A stretch of 64,000 nucleotides of DNA, taken from positions 248,001 to 312,000 of the forward strand of contig CAWAEN010000007.1 in the NCBI GenBank assembly GCA_963781035.1. The letters are read 5' to 3'. The notes under the pieces are model-generated. The model ran no database searches. It was not told the DNA's origin and saw nothing but the letters and a program-made list of their open reading frames with translations. The stretch's first letter is position 1, and each line of letters begins with the position of its first letter. The position numbers were made by a program, and so were the translations under genes. Of this stretch, positions 38,650 through 47,674 are shown in pieces. This DNA comes from SZUA-35 sp963781035. Lineage in GTDB: Bacteria > Actinomycetota > Acidimicrobiia > Acidimicrobiales > SZUA-35.

Positions 38650-39607
38650 TCATTGCTGTTGTTGATGTTGCGCCTCGGCCTCGGCGTTGCGGAGCCGGAC
38701 ATCGCCTTCGGCGATCGTGGTGAAGTCCGTTCCGTCGTCGCCGAACGACGCCGATCGTCGACGAATCTGTACGGCGGCGATGACGTCTGACGTGTCAGGA
38801 CCGACAAACGTTCCCCGGAACGGCATCACGGCGTCGTAGTCGGCACCATGGCCGATCTTCACGTGGCGCTCCGTCGGGATCAATCCGTTCGTCGGATCCA
38901 TGGCCATCCACCGCTGACCGGGGATCGGCGACCTCGACCCACGCGTGGGTCTGCACCGTGACCAGATCGTCGTCGGTGTCGGAGCCCTCTGCGTCGGACT
39001 GAGCGAAGAAGTAGCCCGAGACATAGCGGGCCGGCAATCCGGCGGATCGGGCCAGCGCCACCATCAGATGGGCGTAGTCCTGGCAGACCCCGGCGCCGCC
39101 ATCGAACGCCTCGGCCGCGCTGGTGTTGACGGTCGTTGCGCCTGGCTGATAGCTCAAGTGCTTCCGCACCTCGTTCTGCAGGTCGGTGGCCAGCCCGAGG
39201 ACGTGGTGGCAGTTGGCACGACTCGTCCGCGCCAGTTCGGTCATGGGCTCCGAAGCTCGCGTTGACGGGGTCTCCAGGAGATACTCGAAGTGGTCGTCGA
39301 TGAAACCGGGATCGTCCAGTTGTCCGACATCGACGAGGGTCGTCAGCTCGTCGGGAGCGGTGGTCTCCACCGTTGCCTCGGCCATCACCTCCATGGCGAT
39401 GTGGGGAAGGCGGACGCCGAACGAATCGACGATCGTTCCCCAACCGTCGACGAACGAACGCATTGTCGCCGGTGGTGAGACATGGAGCTCGTAGTCGAGC
39501 ACCTGCTGATACGGCGTCGTAGCCGGACACGCCCTGACCTCGTTGTGGGAGTCGACAGCGAGGGCGTTGTACGTGAACAACGTGCGGTAGCGGACGTCGA
39601 ATCTCAT
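38650..39607 (-). CDS. Transglutaminase-like cysteine protease-fold protein (frameshifted)
   Basis: About 318 residues. N-terminal beta domain of bacterial transglutaminase-like proteins (MRFDVRYRTLFTYNALAVDSHNE), then the core with catalytic cysteine in GAGVCQDYAHL, histidine in VQTHAWVEV and aspartate in MDPTNGLIP; the last lies beyond a frame change near 38915. It ends in a glutamine-rich tail. Third gene of a minus-strand operon with the alpha-E and ATP-grasp genes; its start overlaps the alpha-E stop by four bases. This trio is a recurrent conserved set believed to handle small peptides or amide bonds, with substrate unknown. Confidence 0.88.
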
Positions 39608-40566
39608 GCCGGCGACTCCAGTGAGTCAGCGGCGCCGAGTCGAAGGGAACGCAGACCGTTCTCGAGCGGCAACAGGAAGAACTCGGCGGCAAGCGAGGCG
39701 CCGAACCGACGAAGCTCCCGCTCGACGTCGGCCAATGTCTCCTCGAGCGCGCCGGCGGCCGGATCGAAGGCGTCACCAAACCGAAGACTCGCCCGGAGTC
39801 GGCCGATCACCCGCTTCGATCTGGACTTCGGGTCGACTCCGAGCTGATCGATGGACTCATCGAGGTGACGAACGCAGAAGTGGACCGAACGCGGCGCAGC
39901 ATCGCTGTACAGCAGGAGGTCGATGATCGTCCTCTGGTCGTGGAACCCCGAGTACTGACGCCGGTGGGCCTGGAGCGCAGTGCAGCATCGCAAGGTCATC
40001 GCCCACTCGTGTGGCTTCTCGGGAAGGTGGTGACGGTGCCGAACGCGCAGCATCATGGTCGTCAGGATTGCCCGTTCGGTCAGCCGGCCGATGGTGAAGT
40101 AGGTCCAGGCGTCTGACCGCAGCCAGGTCGCATCGGCAGTGCCGACGATGCTCTGACAGCGCCGACGAACCATGGAACACACTTCGCTGGCATCAATGGG
40201 TCCCCCGTCGTCACGGAACTCGAGCCAGAGACGGTTGATCTCCTCCCACAGCTCGATCGGCAGGTACTCCCGGTTGCCCCGGCCGTTCTCCCGCAGTCGG
40301 CGAACACCGTCGAGCGCCGACCCTCGCTTGGCTCCGACCAGACAGTGGGCGGCGAGTCGGTCGTTGTCGAGGCCGACCTCCTCGATCGTCTCCGGCGGGA
40401 ACCCGGTCATGGCGAGCACGTCGCTCCAACAGACTTCTCGTTCGGCCTCGGGGCTCTCGAGTAGCCGGTGGTAGACCACGTCGATCACTCTGGCCATGTG
40501 TTCAGACCGCTCGAGATAGCGGCCGAGCCAATACAGATCCTCAGCCGATCGGGCCAGCATCACCAT
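39604..40566 (-). CDS. Alpha-E domain protein (DUF403)
   Basis: 320-residue all-helical protein. Begins with MLARSAEDLYWLGRYLERSEHMARV, the hallmark N-terminus of the family, and includes AWTYFTIGRLTERAI and FVRDDG-like helices later. Alpha-E proteins occur almost only beside circularly permuted ATP-grasp and transglutaminase genes, where they are thought to assist peptide or amide bond formation. Start ATG 40566, or 40560 in the same frame; it overlaps the ATP-grasp gene end, indicating coupled translation. Confidence 0.9.
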   Translation of the reverse strand: MVMLARSAEDLYWLGRYLERSEHMARVIDVVYHRLLESPEAEREVCWSDVLAMTGFPPETIEEVGLDNDRLAAHCLVGAKRGSALDGVRRLRENGRGNREYLPIELWEEINRLWLEFRDDGGPIDASEVCSMVRRRCQSIVGTADATWLRSDAWTYFTIGRLTERAILTTMMLRVRHRHHLPEKPHEWAMTLRCCTALQAHRRQYSGFHDQRTIIDLLLYSDAAPRSVHFCVRHLDESIDQLGVDPKSRSKRVIGRLRASLRFGDAFDPAAGALEETLADVERELRRFGASLAAEFFLLPLENGLRSLRLGAADSLESPA

Positions 40567-42069
40567 TTGATTGCCTCATCATCGAGATCCTCGCCGGCGG
40601 CGTCGTTGAGGACCCAGGTGTCCTTCGAGCCTCCGCCCTGGGACGAATTGACCACCAGCGACCCCTTGCGCAGGGCGACTCTGGTCAGCCCGCCGGGAAG
40701 AACGTGCGTGTCGGCTCCGGACAGGACGAAAGGACGCAGGTCGATGTGTCGAGCTTCCAGCGAGCCGTTGATCAGACACGGGTGGCGGCTCAGGCTGAGA
40801 ACCTCCTGGGCGATGTAGTTGCGAGGATCCGCCTCGATCTTCGCTGCCACTTCGATCAGTTCGGCTTCGGTGGCTCTCGGTCCGATCACGAGGCCATAAC
40901 CACCGGCTTCGGCCACCGGCTTCACCACCAAGTCGTCGAGTCTGCTCAACACCATCTTGCGTTGGTCAGGATCAGTGAGCAGGTAGGTGTCGACGTTGGC
41001 GATGATCGGCTCCTCGCCGAGGTAGTAGCGGATCATCTCCGGCACGTAGGCGTACACCGCCTTGTCGTCGGCGATGCCGTTGCCGACGGAGTTGGCGATG
41101 GTGAGGTTGCCTGCATCGCGCCGCACTCATCATCCCGGCGACACCGAGTGTCGAGTCCGGGCGGAACACAACGGGATCCAAGAAGTCGTCGTCGATCCGG
41201 CGATAGACGACGTCGACTCGCCGCAGACCCCGAGTGGTCCGGACGTACAGGACGTGGTCCTCCACGACGAGGTCGCGTCCTTCGACGAGATCGACGCCCA
41301 TCTGTGTCGCCAGGAAGACGTGCTCGAAGTACGCCGAGTTGAACACGCCCGGCGTGAGGACGACGACGTAGGGGCTGGAACCGGCGGCCGGCGGGGCGGT
41401 CGCCTGCAATGCCGAGAGCAGGAGATCGCCGTAGTTCGAGACGGGTCTGACCCTGCCGTCGTGGAACAGCTTGGGGAGCAGCCGAGCCATGGCCTGACGG
41501 TTCTCGACGACATAGCTGACACCGCTTGGCGAACGGAGATTGTCCTCCAGGACGCGATAGGTGCCATCGATGTCACGAATGAGGTCGATCCCCGCCACCA
41601 GGCAGCGGGCGCCGGTCGGTACCACGATCCCGACCGCCTCCGGGCGGTAGCCCTCGGCGCTCACGATCAAGCGGCGAGGGATGACCCCGTCGTGGATGAT
41701 CTGTGCTCCGCCGGCGTAGATGTCGTCGAGGAACGCATTGAGTGCAGCAGTCCGCTGGATCAGGCCGAGCTCGATCGTGGCCCACTCGTCGCCGGGAATG
41801 ATCCGCGGCACGAGGTCCATCGGGAAGGTCCGTTCCACTCCCTCCTCATCGCCGTAGACGGTGAACGTGATGCCCTGCCGAAGGAACTGCGCGTCGATCT
41901 GGCCGACGGCCCGGTTCAGATCGCCGGACGCAAACTCTCCGAGGCGATTGAGGAGTTGCTGGTAATGGGGCCGGGTCGCTCCGGACTCGTCGACGGCCTC
42001 GTCGAAGAAGCCCTCGTGCTCGTAGCCAGCTGTCAGGTCCACCAAGGTTTCCATGTCCTCTCGAGTCAA
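40560..42069 (-). CDS. Circularly permuted ATP-grasp protein (DUF404/DUF407), frameshifted
   Basis: About 500 residues. N-terminal part: GITFTVYGDEEGVERTFPMDLVPRIIP and GIDLIRDIDGTYRVLEDNLRSPSGVSYV; C-terminal part: ANSVGNGIADDKAVYAYVPEMIRYYLGEEPI and the nucleotide-binding VVKPVAEAGGYGLVIGP. These are standard for permuted ATP-grasp type 2 proteins, which ligate a carboxylate to an amine using ATP. The two halves are in different frames, with a break near 41120. Possible starts are ATG 42069 and ATG 42054. First gene of the ATP-grasp / alpha-E / transglutaminase operon and 57 bases downstream of the selenocysteine peroxidase gene. Confidence 0.88.
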
Positions 42070-42126
42070 CTCACCGTAGAACCACAGAGCAAGTGGCGCT
42101 GAAAACTGAACTCAACCGATCCCGGT

Positions 42127-42600
42127 TCACTCGATGGCGGCGATGAACTCACCGATCGCGGTCGGTTCGACCTGGGGGGCGAAGCGTTTGATGACCGTGC
42201 CGTCCGGGCCGACGAGGAACTTGGTGAAGTTCCATGCGATGTCCGCTTTGCCTTCGTCGTCGGCAGCCTGTGCCTTGAGCAGCGTGTAGAGCTCTGCTTC
42301 GTCGTCTCCGTTGACGTCGATCTTCGAGAACATCGGAAAGGTGACGTCGAACGTGCTGGTCGCGAACTCGAGGATCTCGGCATCGGTACCGGGTTCCTGA
42401 TCGGCGAACTGGTTGCAGGGGAAACCCAGGACCGTGAGTCCGTCGATCTCTTCATGAAGCGTACGCAGACCTGCGTACTGGGGTGTGAGGCCTCATTTCG
42501 AGGCGACGTTCACCACCAGTGCCATCTGGTCACGGAAGGTGCCGAAGTCGATGTCATCGCCGGTGATCGAGGTCATGTGTAGGTCGTGGAACTGGGCCAT
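42127..42600 (-). CDS. Glutathione peroxidase family protein, selenocysteine-containing
   Basis: 157 residues in one continuous frame if TGA (42495-42493) is read as selenocysteine at residue 36. The context is VVNVASK-U-GLTPQYAGL, exactly where GPx proteins have their peroxidatic Cys or Sec. The rest of the catalytic tetrad is present: Q64 in GFPCNQF, W123 and N124 in IAWNFTKFLV. It reduces hydroperoxides with a thiol donor (thioredoxin, mycothiol or similar; glutathione itself is unlikely in actinobacteria). ATG 42600 is supported by TACTCT six bases upstream. A textbook SECIS-like hairpin follows the TGA. Standard gene finding would break or truncate this gene. Confidence 0.94.
42461..42478 (-). 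promoter_or_regulatory. Bacterial SECIS hairpin in the glutathione peroxidase gene
   Basis: Perfect six-base stem GTACGC / GCGTAC with loop AGGTCT, 21 bases from the TGA to the loop GG. The loop is identical to that of the E. coli fdhF SECIS as I remember it (AGGUCU, about 18 bases from UGA). Confidence 0.85.
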
Positions 42601-42606
42601 GGGCGC

Positions 42607-42612
42607 AGAGTA
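42607..42612 (-). promoter_or_regulatory. -10 hexamer TACTCT of the glutathione peroxidase gene
   Basis: TACTCT six bases before ATG 42600, predicting a leaderless message. Confidence 0.5.
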
Positions 42613-42638
42613 GCGATTCTTCGGCCGTGCGTCTGTGA

Positions 42639-43566
42639 TCAGCGGACTTCGACGAGCGGAATCAGATCCTCGACGTCGGCCAGGGAACACAGCCCGGTGC
42701 CAGGGGACATCACGGTCGCCGAACCGCATGCGATCCCCAGAGTCACCGCATCGACGAGCGATTCGCCGCGCCGGAGCCCGACCGCGATACCGGCAACGAG
42801 CGAGTCACCGGCACCGACCGCGCTCTCGTACCTGCACAGACGGGGCTCGGAATCTGACGACGTCGTCGGCCGTGCAGAGGAACGCTCCGCCGGCGCCGAT
42901 CGACACCAGCAGTGCACCGACCTGTGATTCGGCCAGAATCTCTCGCGCCGCGGCCTCGATGGCTCGTTCGTCGCCGAGGTGGCGCCCGACCACGGAGGCC
43001 AGCTCACGAGCACTCGGCTTCACGACGGCGGCCGACGATCCCAGCGCGTCGACGAGAGCCGCCCCGGACGTGTCGATGATCACCTTCGTCTCGCCGAGCA
43101 TGCCTATCAGTTGTTGGATCGAGCCCGCTGGGAACTTCGGCATCGACCCGGACATCACCGCAACCGGGCTGTTGGTTGCGACCTCGGCCATCAATTGCCC
43201 GGCTCGAACGAGCTGATCGGCATCGATCTCCGGTCCGGGAAAGACGAAGCGGTACTGCTGGCCGGTGGATGTCTCGATGACGGTGAAACTGTCTCTGGTC
43301 TCGCCATCGATCGGCAGCGCGACGAACGGAATCATCTCGTCGGCCAGAAGCCGTCCGAAGCGGTCACCACCTGCACCGCCGACCGCAGCGATGGCGACGG
43401 TGTCCGCCCCGAGACGCTGACACACACGGCTCACGTTGATGCCGCCTCCGCCGGGTTCGGTTGTCGGGGCGGCACACCGAAGCTTGTCCATCGGGGCCAC
43501 CACCTCGACGCTCGAGGAGATGTCGAGGGCCGGATTGAGCGTGAGGGTGACGATCGGGCCTTTCAC
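42639..43566 (-). CDS. PfkB/ribokinase-family sugar-phosphate kinase (6-phosphofructokinase II / 1-phosphofructokinase type)
   Basis: About 308 residues. The start VTLTLNPALDISS and GGGGINVSRVCQRLG are characteristic of the 1-phosphofructokinase/tagatose-6-P kinase/Pfk-2 subfamily; later VIIDTSGAAL, VKPSARELASVVG and the anion-hole/catalytic GAGDSLVAG with the catalytic aspartate. A frame change near 42835 lies just before GAGDS. It phosphorylates a sugar phosphate, most likely fructose 6-phosphate or fructose 1-phosphate. GTG 43566 overlaps the stop of the MaoC gene (GTGA), so it is the last gene of the CitE-MaoC-kinase operon, although its function looks unrelated. Confidence 0.88.
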
Positions 43567-44064
43567 GCTTCGCTCCCCGCCTCGGTTCCGGGTGCCCGGA
43601 GCATCAATGCAGACCGGACGGTTCGACAGGTCAACGTGCCGTGTTGGTTGAACCCGCGATGTTCGAACTCGACGACACCCTGGTTCGGTCTGGACGAGGA
43701 CGGACGGTTGGACCGCACTTCTGTCTCGACCCGGAGTGTGTCGCCGTGGAACATCGGTGCAGGAAACACGGTCTCGGCAGAATCCGAGATTGGCAACGGT
43801 GGTGCCCAAGGTCGTCTCGTGTACGGAGATACCGACGACCATGGCGACGGTGAGCATCGAGTTCACCAACGGTTTGCCGAACTCCGTCTCGTTCTCTGCG
43901 TAGTCGAAATCGAGATGAAGCCACGCCGGATTCATGGTCATCGACGTGAACATCACGTTGTCCGATTCGGTGATCGTGCGGCGGATCGCATGGTGGATGA
44001 CGAGACCGGGAGTGAGCTCTTCGAGCCACTTGCCGGTGACGGGTCTCTGGTCTGGCTTGATCAT
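43563..44064 (-). CDS. MaoC-like dehydratase (hot-dog fold), frameshifted
   Basis: About 166 residues. R-specific enoyl-CoA hydratase-like hot-dog protein: KWLEELTPGLVIHHAIRRTITESDNVMFT at the start and MNPAWLHLDFDYAENETEFGKPLVNSML, which includes the usual dehydratase region. After a frame change near 43785 the C-terminal part continues with FHGDTLRVETEV and FEHRGFNQHG. Such proteins hydrate enoyl-CoA or mesaconyl-type CoA. The neighbour is a CitE-like lyase, as in Mycobacterium tuberculosis Rv2498c-Rv2499c, tying it to leucine-type acyl-CoA breakdown by inference. The start overlaps the lyase stop (ATGA). Confidence 0.85.
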
Positions 44065-44929
44065 GTCGGCTCCTCGGCTCTGGCGATTGTGTTGCGGGCT
44101 TGGGCCGCGAGTGGTTCGTCGACCATCTGCCCTTCGAAATCGATGGCGGCCAAACCGCTCGTCGACGCGACGTCGTATGCGGCCAGCAGGCGTCTGGCCC
44201 GATCGAGTTCGTCGTCGCTCGGAACGAAGGCGGCATTGGCGATCGCGACCTGCGAGGGGTGGATACACAGCTTTCCGGCGTATCCGAGATTGCGGGCCGA
44301 TTCCGCCTCCTCCCGAAACACGGCATCGTTCCGGAAGTCAGTGACGACCTGATCGACGATCGGGATGCCGGCAAGGCGAGCGGCGAGCACGGTTCTGGAT
44401 CTGGCGTAGCGCGACCTCGAGGTTCGACGCCGTGCGGACGCCGCCCATGTCGGCGATGTAGTCCTCGGCCCCGAAGTAGGCGCCGACGACACGGGGATGG
44501 GCCAGAAGCGATCGGCAATCGGCCACCCCCAGCGCTGTTTCGAGGCCGGCGAAGATGCCGACGTGCTCGAGCCCGGCCCGGTCCATGGCTGCCGCGGCCC
44601 GATCGAGGTCGGTGAGATTGTCGACCTTGGGGACGACGACAGCAGATGCCTCCGGGGCAACTCCGGACGCAACGTCGTCTTCGAACCATGGCGAGGCGAT
44701 CGCGTTGACCCGCACGATCACCGCGCATCCGGCGGCCGACGAGTTCGGGGACGGCGGTTCGCGCCGTCGCCCGTGCGTCGGCCTTGGCGTTGGCGGGTAC
44801 GGCGTCCTCGCAATCGACGAAGAGAAGATCGGCGCCACGTGCGGGGAGTTTGGCCAAGAAGTCCGGCCGGACGGCGGGGGCGATGAGCACGGAGCGCATC
44901 CGGCCGAGCGAGTTGAGCGGTACGGGCAT
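44061..44929 (-). CDS. HpcH/HpaI aldolase / CitE-like acyl-CoA lyase (frameshifted)
   Basis: About 288 residues, CitE-like TIM-barrel lyase using magnesium. Visible: MRSVLIAPAVRPDFLAKLPARGADLLFVDCEDAVP at the start, the arginine-bearing VIVRVNAI strand, VVVPKVDN, a metal-binding region GIFAGLETALG, FGAEDYIADMGG and the late GKLCIHPSQVAIAN. Relatives include malyl-CoA and (R)-HMG-CoA lyases/thioesterases; the M. tuberculosis counterpart next to MaoC is reported to act in leucine breakdown. Frame changes near 44740 and 44405. ATG 44929 is chosen, with AACGAT six bases upstream; ATG 44899 is an alternative. Confidence 0.88.
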
Positions 44930-44965
44930 CACCCCATCGTTCCAGACCCCGAGGGTCGGCACGAG

Positions 44966-44971
44966 TACGGT
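44966..44971 (+). promoter_or_regulatory. -10 hexamer TACGGT of the SDR gene
   Basis: TACGGT six bases before ATG 44978. It supports a start upstream of the frameshift near 45010. Confidence 0.45.
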
Positions 44972-44977
44972 TCGAGA

Positions 44978-45858
44978 ATGATCGCGAAGCACACCTCAGT
45001 CAACACCAGGAACGGCACTGGTCACGGGGGCATCGAGCGGTATCGGAGCGGCGACGACCCGGGTGCTCGCCGGGGCCGGGTGGCGTGTCGTTGCCACCGC
45101 CCGGCGGACGGAACGCCTCGAGGCGTTGGCCGAGGAAACAGGCTGCGCTCCTCTCACGCTCGATGTCACCGACGCAGAAGCGGTTCGGGCCGTTGGTCGG
45201 TCCGAACCGTTCGACCTGGTCGTGAACAACGCCGGACTCGGCCGGGCGATGGGGGCGATCTGGGAGGCGTCTGACGACGACGTCGATCGGACGATCGAGA
45301 CGAACGTCACCGGGTTGGTCAACATGACTCGTGCCGTGCTTCCCGGCATGATCGAGCGGGGACGGGGCCACATCGTCAACATCAGTTCGGTCCTTGCGCT
45401 CTACCCGGGCCCTGCTGCGCTCTATGGCGCCACGAAAGGCGCGGTTCGGATGTTGTCGCAGGATCTCCGCCAGGAGTTGCGCGGCACCGGCATCCGCATC
45501 ACCGAGATCTGCCCGGGCCGTGTGGCCACCGAGTTCTACGACGTGGCGCTGGACGATCCGGCACGCGGTGGCAGCGGCGAAGGACACCGGGATCCAGGAC
45601 ATCACCCCGGACGATGTTGCGCAGGCGATCCTCTACGCCGTCAGTACGCCGTGGCGGGTCAATGTGAGCACGATCGAGATCGTGCCGACCGAACAGACCT
45701 ACGGCGGCTCCCAGTTCACCCCCGCGATTGGGTCGGAGCTTCACATTCACAGGTCGGATCGAACGGACCGGACGAAGCATCCGGTTCGTGATGGGGTCGG
45801 TCAGGCCTTCGCCCGATCTCGGCTGATGCAGCCGCTGCGCTGCGTCGAACCGGGGTGA
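44978..45858 (+). CDS. Short-chain dehydrogenase/reductase (frameshifted)
   Basis: About 250-290 residues; the C-terminus is uncertain. The N-terminus MIAKHTSVNTR leads after a one-base frame change near 45010 into TALVTGASSGIGAAT, the NAD(P)-binding loop; then VVNNAGLGRAMG, IVNISSVLALYPG and the catalytic YGATK (YxxxK). After a second frame change near 45570 it continues ITPDDVAQAILYAVSTPWRVNVSTIEIVPTEQTYGG, the typical end of NADP SDRs of the YdfG/serine dehydrogenase type. As read the frame ends at 45858, longer than usual, so another indel near the end is likely. Divergent from the CitE-like gene. Confidence 0.82.
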
Positions 45859-45948
45859 GATCTACGTCGCTGACAGCACGCCCTTCGTCGTTGTTCGAGG
45901 ATCCGCTCGTGCTGAGGGTCCACGTCCACAACGCCAGTCGCGGTGCTG

Positions 45949-45993
45949 GGCGGTCACCGCCGCCCGCGAAAGCTCCGACCTCGGTGGCGGAGC
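45949..45993. terminator. Two hairpins between convergent SDR and acyl-CoA synthetase genes
   Basis: Stem GGCGG / CCGCC (45949-45961) and stem GCTCCG / CGGAGC with a 10-base loop (45972-45993), lying in the 136-base gap between convergent genes. Nothing else was seen in the gap. Probable bidirectional terminator region without a clear T tract. Confidence 0.4.
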
Positions 45994-45994
45994 G

Positions 45995-47569
45995 TCAGGT
46001 GAGGATGCGGCTGGTGCCATCGCCCCAGTAGCGGTCCCGCAGGACGCGCTTGTACAGCTTGCCGGTCGGCAGTCGCGGTAGTTCGGGGTCGAAGTCGATC
46101 GAACGAGGCACCTTCTGTTTCGACAGGTGCCCGGCGCAGAACTCGGTCAGCTCGGCGGCCAGTTCCGCATTCGGCTCGATGCCTGGCATGACCTGGACCA
46201 CGGCCTTGACCTCCTCGCCGAGATCGACGTTCGGGATGCCGAACACTGCGGCGTCGGCGACCTTCGGATGGGTGATGAGGAGGTTCTCGGTCTCCTGGGG
46301 ATAGATGTTCACGCCGCCCGAGATGATCATGAACGTCTTGCGATCGGTCAGATAGAGGAAGTTGTCGTCGTCCACGTAGCCGACATCGCCGACCGTGGTC
46401 ATCGTTCCGTCTGCCGACGAGGACTCTGACGTCTTCTCCGGATCGTTGTGGTACTCGAACTCGCTCGCGGTCTTGAACCAGATCGTCCCCGGTTCGCGAT
46501 CGGGCATCGGCTGCATGTCATCGTCGAGGATGTGCAGCTCGCCCAGCATCACCTTGCCAACCGATCCCTTGTGCGCCAGCCACTCCTCGCTGTCGCACGC
46601 AGTGAACCCGAGGCCCTCGGTTGCCCCGTAGTACTCGTGGATTATCGGACCCCACCAGTCGATCATCTGCTCCTTCACCTGCACAGGGCACGGCGCCGCG
46701 GCGTGCACGGCGATCTCGAGTGACGAGAGGTCGTGGCGGAGCCGATCCTCCTCCGGGAGCTTGAGCAGCCGGCTGAACATGGTCGGCACGAGCTGGGAAT
46801 GGGTCACCCGATGGCGCTCGATCAGCTCGAGGTACATCGCCGGGTCGAATCGTTCCATGATGATGGCGGTACCGCCGAAGCGCAGTGTGAGGTTCACCGC
46901 AGCCTGGGGCGCCGAGTGATAGAGCGGAGCGGGCGACAGGTAGACCATGTCCTCGCGGTAGTGCCAGAGCGCGGCGAGAAAGTCGAACAGCGGAAGGCTC
47001 TCATCGGGCCGGGCCTGCGGCAGCGGGCGGATGATGCCCTTTGGCCGGCCCGTCGTGCCGGAGCTGTAGAGCATCGGCGTCCCGAGCCACTCGGGCTCGA
47101 GCGGCTCGACGCGGTGAGCGGCTACAGCGGTTGCGAGGTCGGCAATCACTGGGCCGGCCGACCCGTCGTCGAGGATGTCCGACGGGGCATCGACCACGAG
47201 TACGAGCGACACGTTCGGGCAGTCGACGATTGCCTCCAGTGCGACCTCCGCCCTTGCTGCCGATGTGATCAGCACTCTCGATTCACTGTTGTTGATGATG
47301 TAGGCCAGCTCCTCAGCCGTGAGGTAGCTGTTGATGCAGGTGTAGTAGAGCCCGGAACGTTCGCCTGCAGCGCATGCCTCGAGGTAGCGATCGTTGTTCT
47401 CCATGAAGATCGAGTAGTGGTCGAGTCGTTCGAGGCCGTGGTCGGCCAGCAGGCGGGCGAGACGGTTCGATCGCGCCTCGAAGTCGGCGTAGCTGATAGC
47501 CGCGCCCGTCGATGCCATCACGAACGCTGGACGGTCTGGATGCTGCAGAGCATGATTGCCGGGGTACAT
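45995..47569 (-). CDS. Acyl-CoA synthetase (AMP-binding), FadD-like
   Basis: 524-residue intact acyl-activating enzyme forming acyl-CoA from a carboxylic acid, ATP and CoA. P-loop motif MLYSSGTTGRPKG at about 166-178, adenylate motif EYYGATEG, hinge TDRKTFMIISGGVNIYPQE and the C-terminal catalytic lysine in PTGKLYKR. It is divergent from the TetR regulator and carboxylase operon. The pairing recalls FadD35 and the TetR regulator Rv2506 (BkaR) of M. tuberculosis, so it may activate a branched-chain acid. CATGGT lies six bases before ATG 47569. Confidence 0.93.
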   Translation of the reverse strand: MYPGNHALQHPDRPAFVMASTGAAISYADFEARSNRLARLLADHGLERLDHYSIFMENNDRYLEACAAGERSGLYYTCINSYLTAEELAYIINNSESRVLITSAARAEVALEAIVDCPNVSLVLVVDAPSDILDDGSAGPVIADLATAVAAHRVEPLEPEWLGTPMLYSSGTTGRPKGIIRPLPQARPDESLPLFDFLAALWHYREDMVYLSPAPLYHSAPQAAVNLTLRFGGTAIIMERFDPAMYLELIERHRVTHSQLVPTMFSRLLKLPEEDRLRHDLSSLEIAVHAAAPCPVQVKEQMIDWWGPIIHEYYGATEGLGFTACDSEEWLAHKGSVGKVMLGELHILDDDMQPMPDREPGTIWFKTASEFEYHNDPEKTSESSSADGTMTTVGDVGYVDDDNFLYLTDRKTFMIISGGVNIYPQETENLLITHPKVADAAVFGIPNVDLGEEVKAVVQVMPGIEPNAELAAELTEFCAGHLSKQKVPRSIDFDPELPRLPTGKLYKRVLRDRYWGDGTSRILT

Positions 47570-47645
47570 CCGTCCACCATGGCACCGATTGTGGTCGACG
47601 TTCCACCGTGAGACTCCGACCCCAATTGTGGGAGGGAGTGGACAA

Positions 47646-47661
47646 CCTAACGATCGTTTGG
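47646..47661. promoter_or_regulatory. Candidate TetR operator
   Basis: 16-base near-perfect palindrome with core AACGATCGTT (halves CCTAACGA and TCGTTTGG, one mismatch), inside a wider CAACCTA ... TAGGTTG inverted repeat. It lies in the 105-base divergent gap and abuts the TAGGTT hexamer of the TetR gene, so binding should block at least that promoter. Autoregulation is inferred. Confidence 0.6.
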
Positions 47662-47667
47662 TAGGTT
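47662..47667 (+). promoter_or_regulatory. -10 hexamer TAGGTT of the TetR-carboxylase operon
   Basis: TAGGTT seven bases before ATG 47675, directly next to the TetR-type palindrome. Confidence 0.5.
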
Positions 47668-47674
47668 GCGCTCG

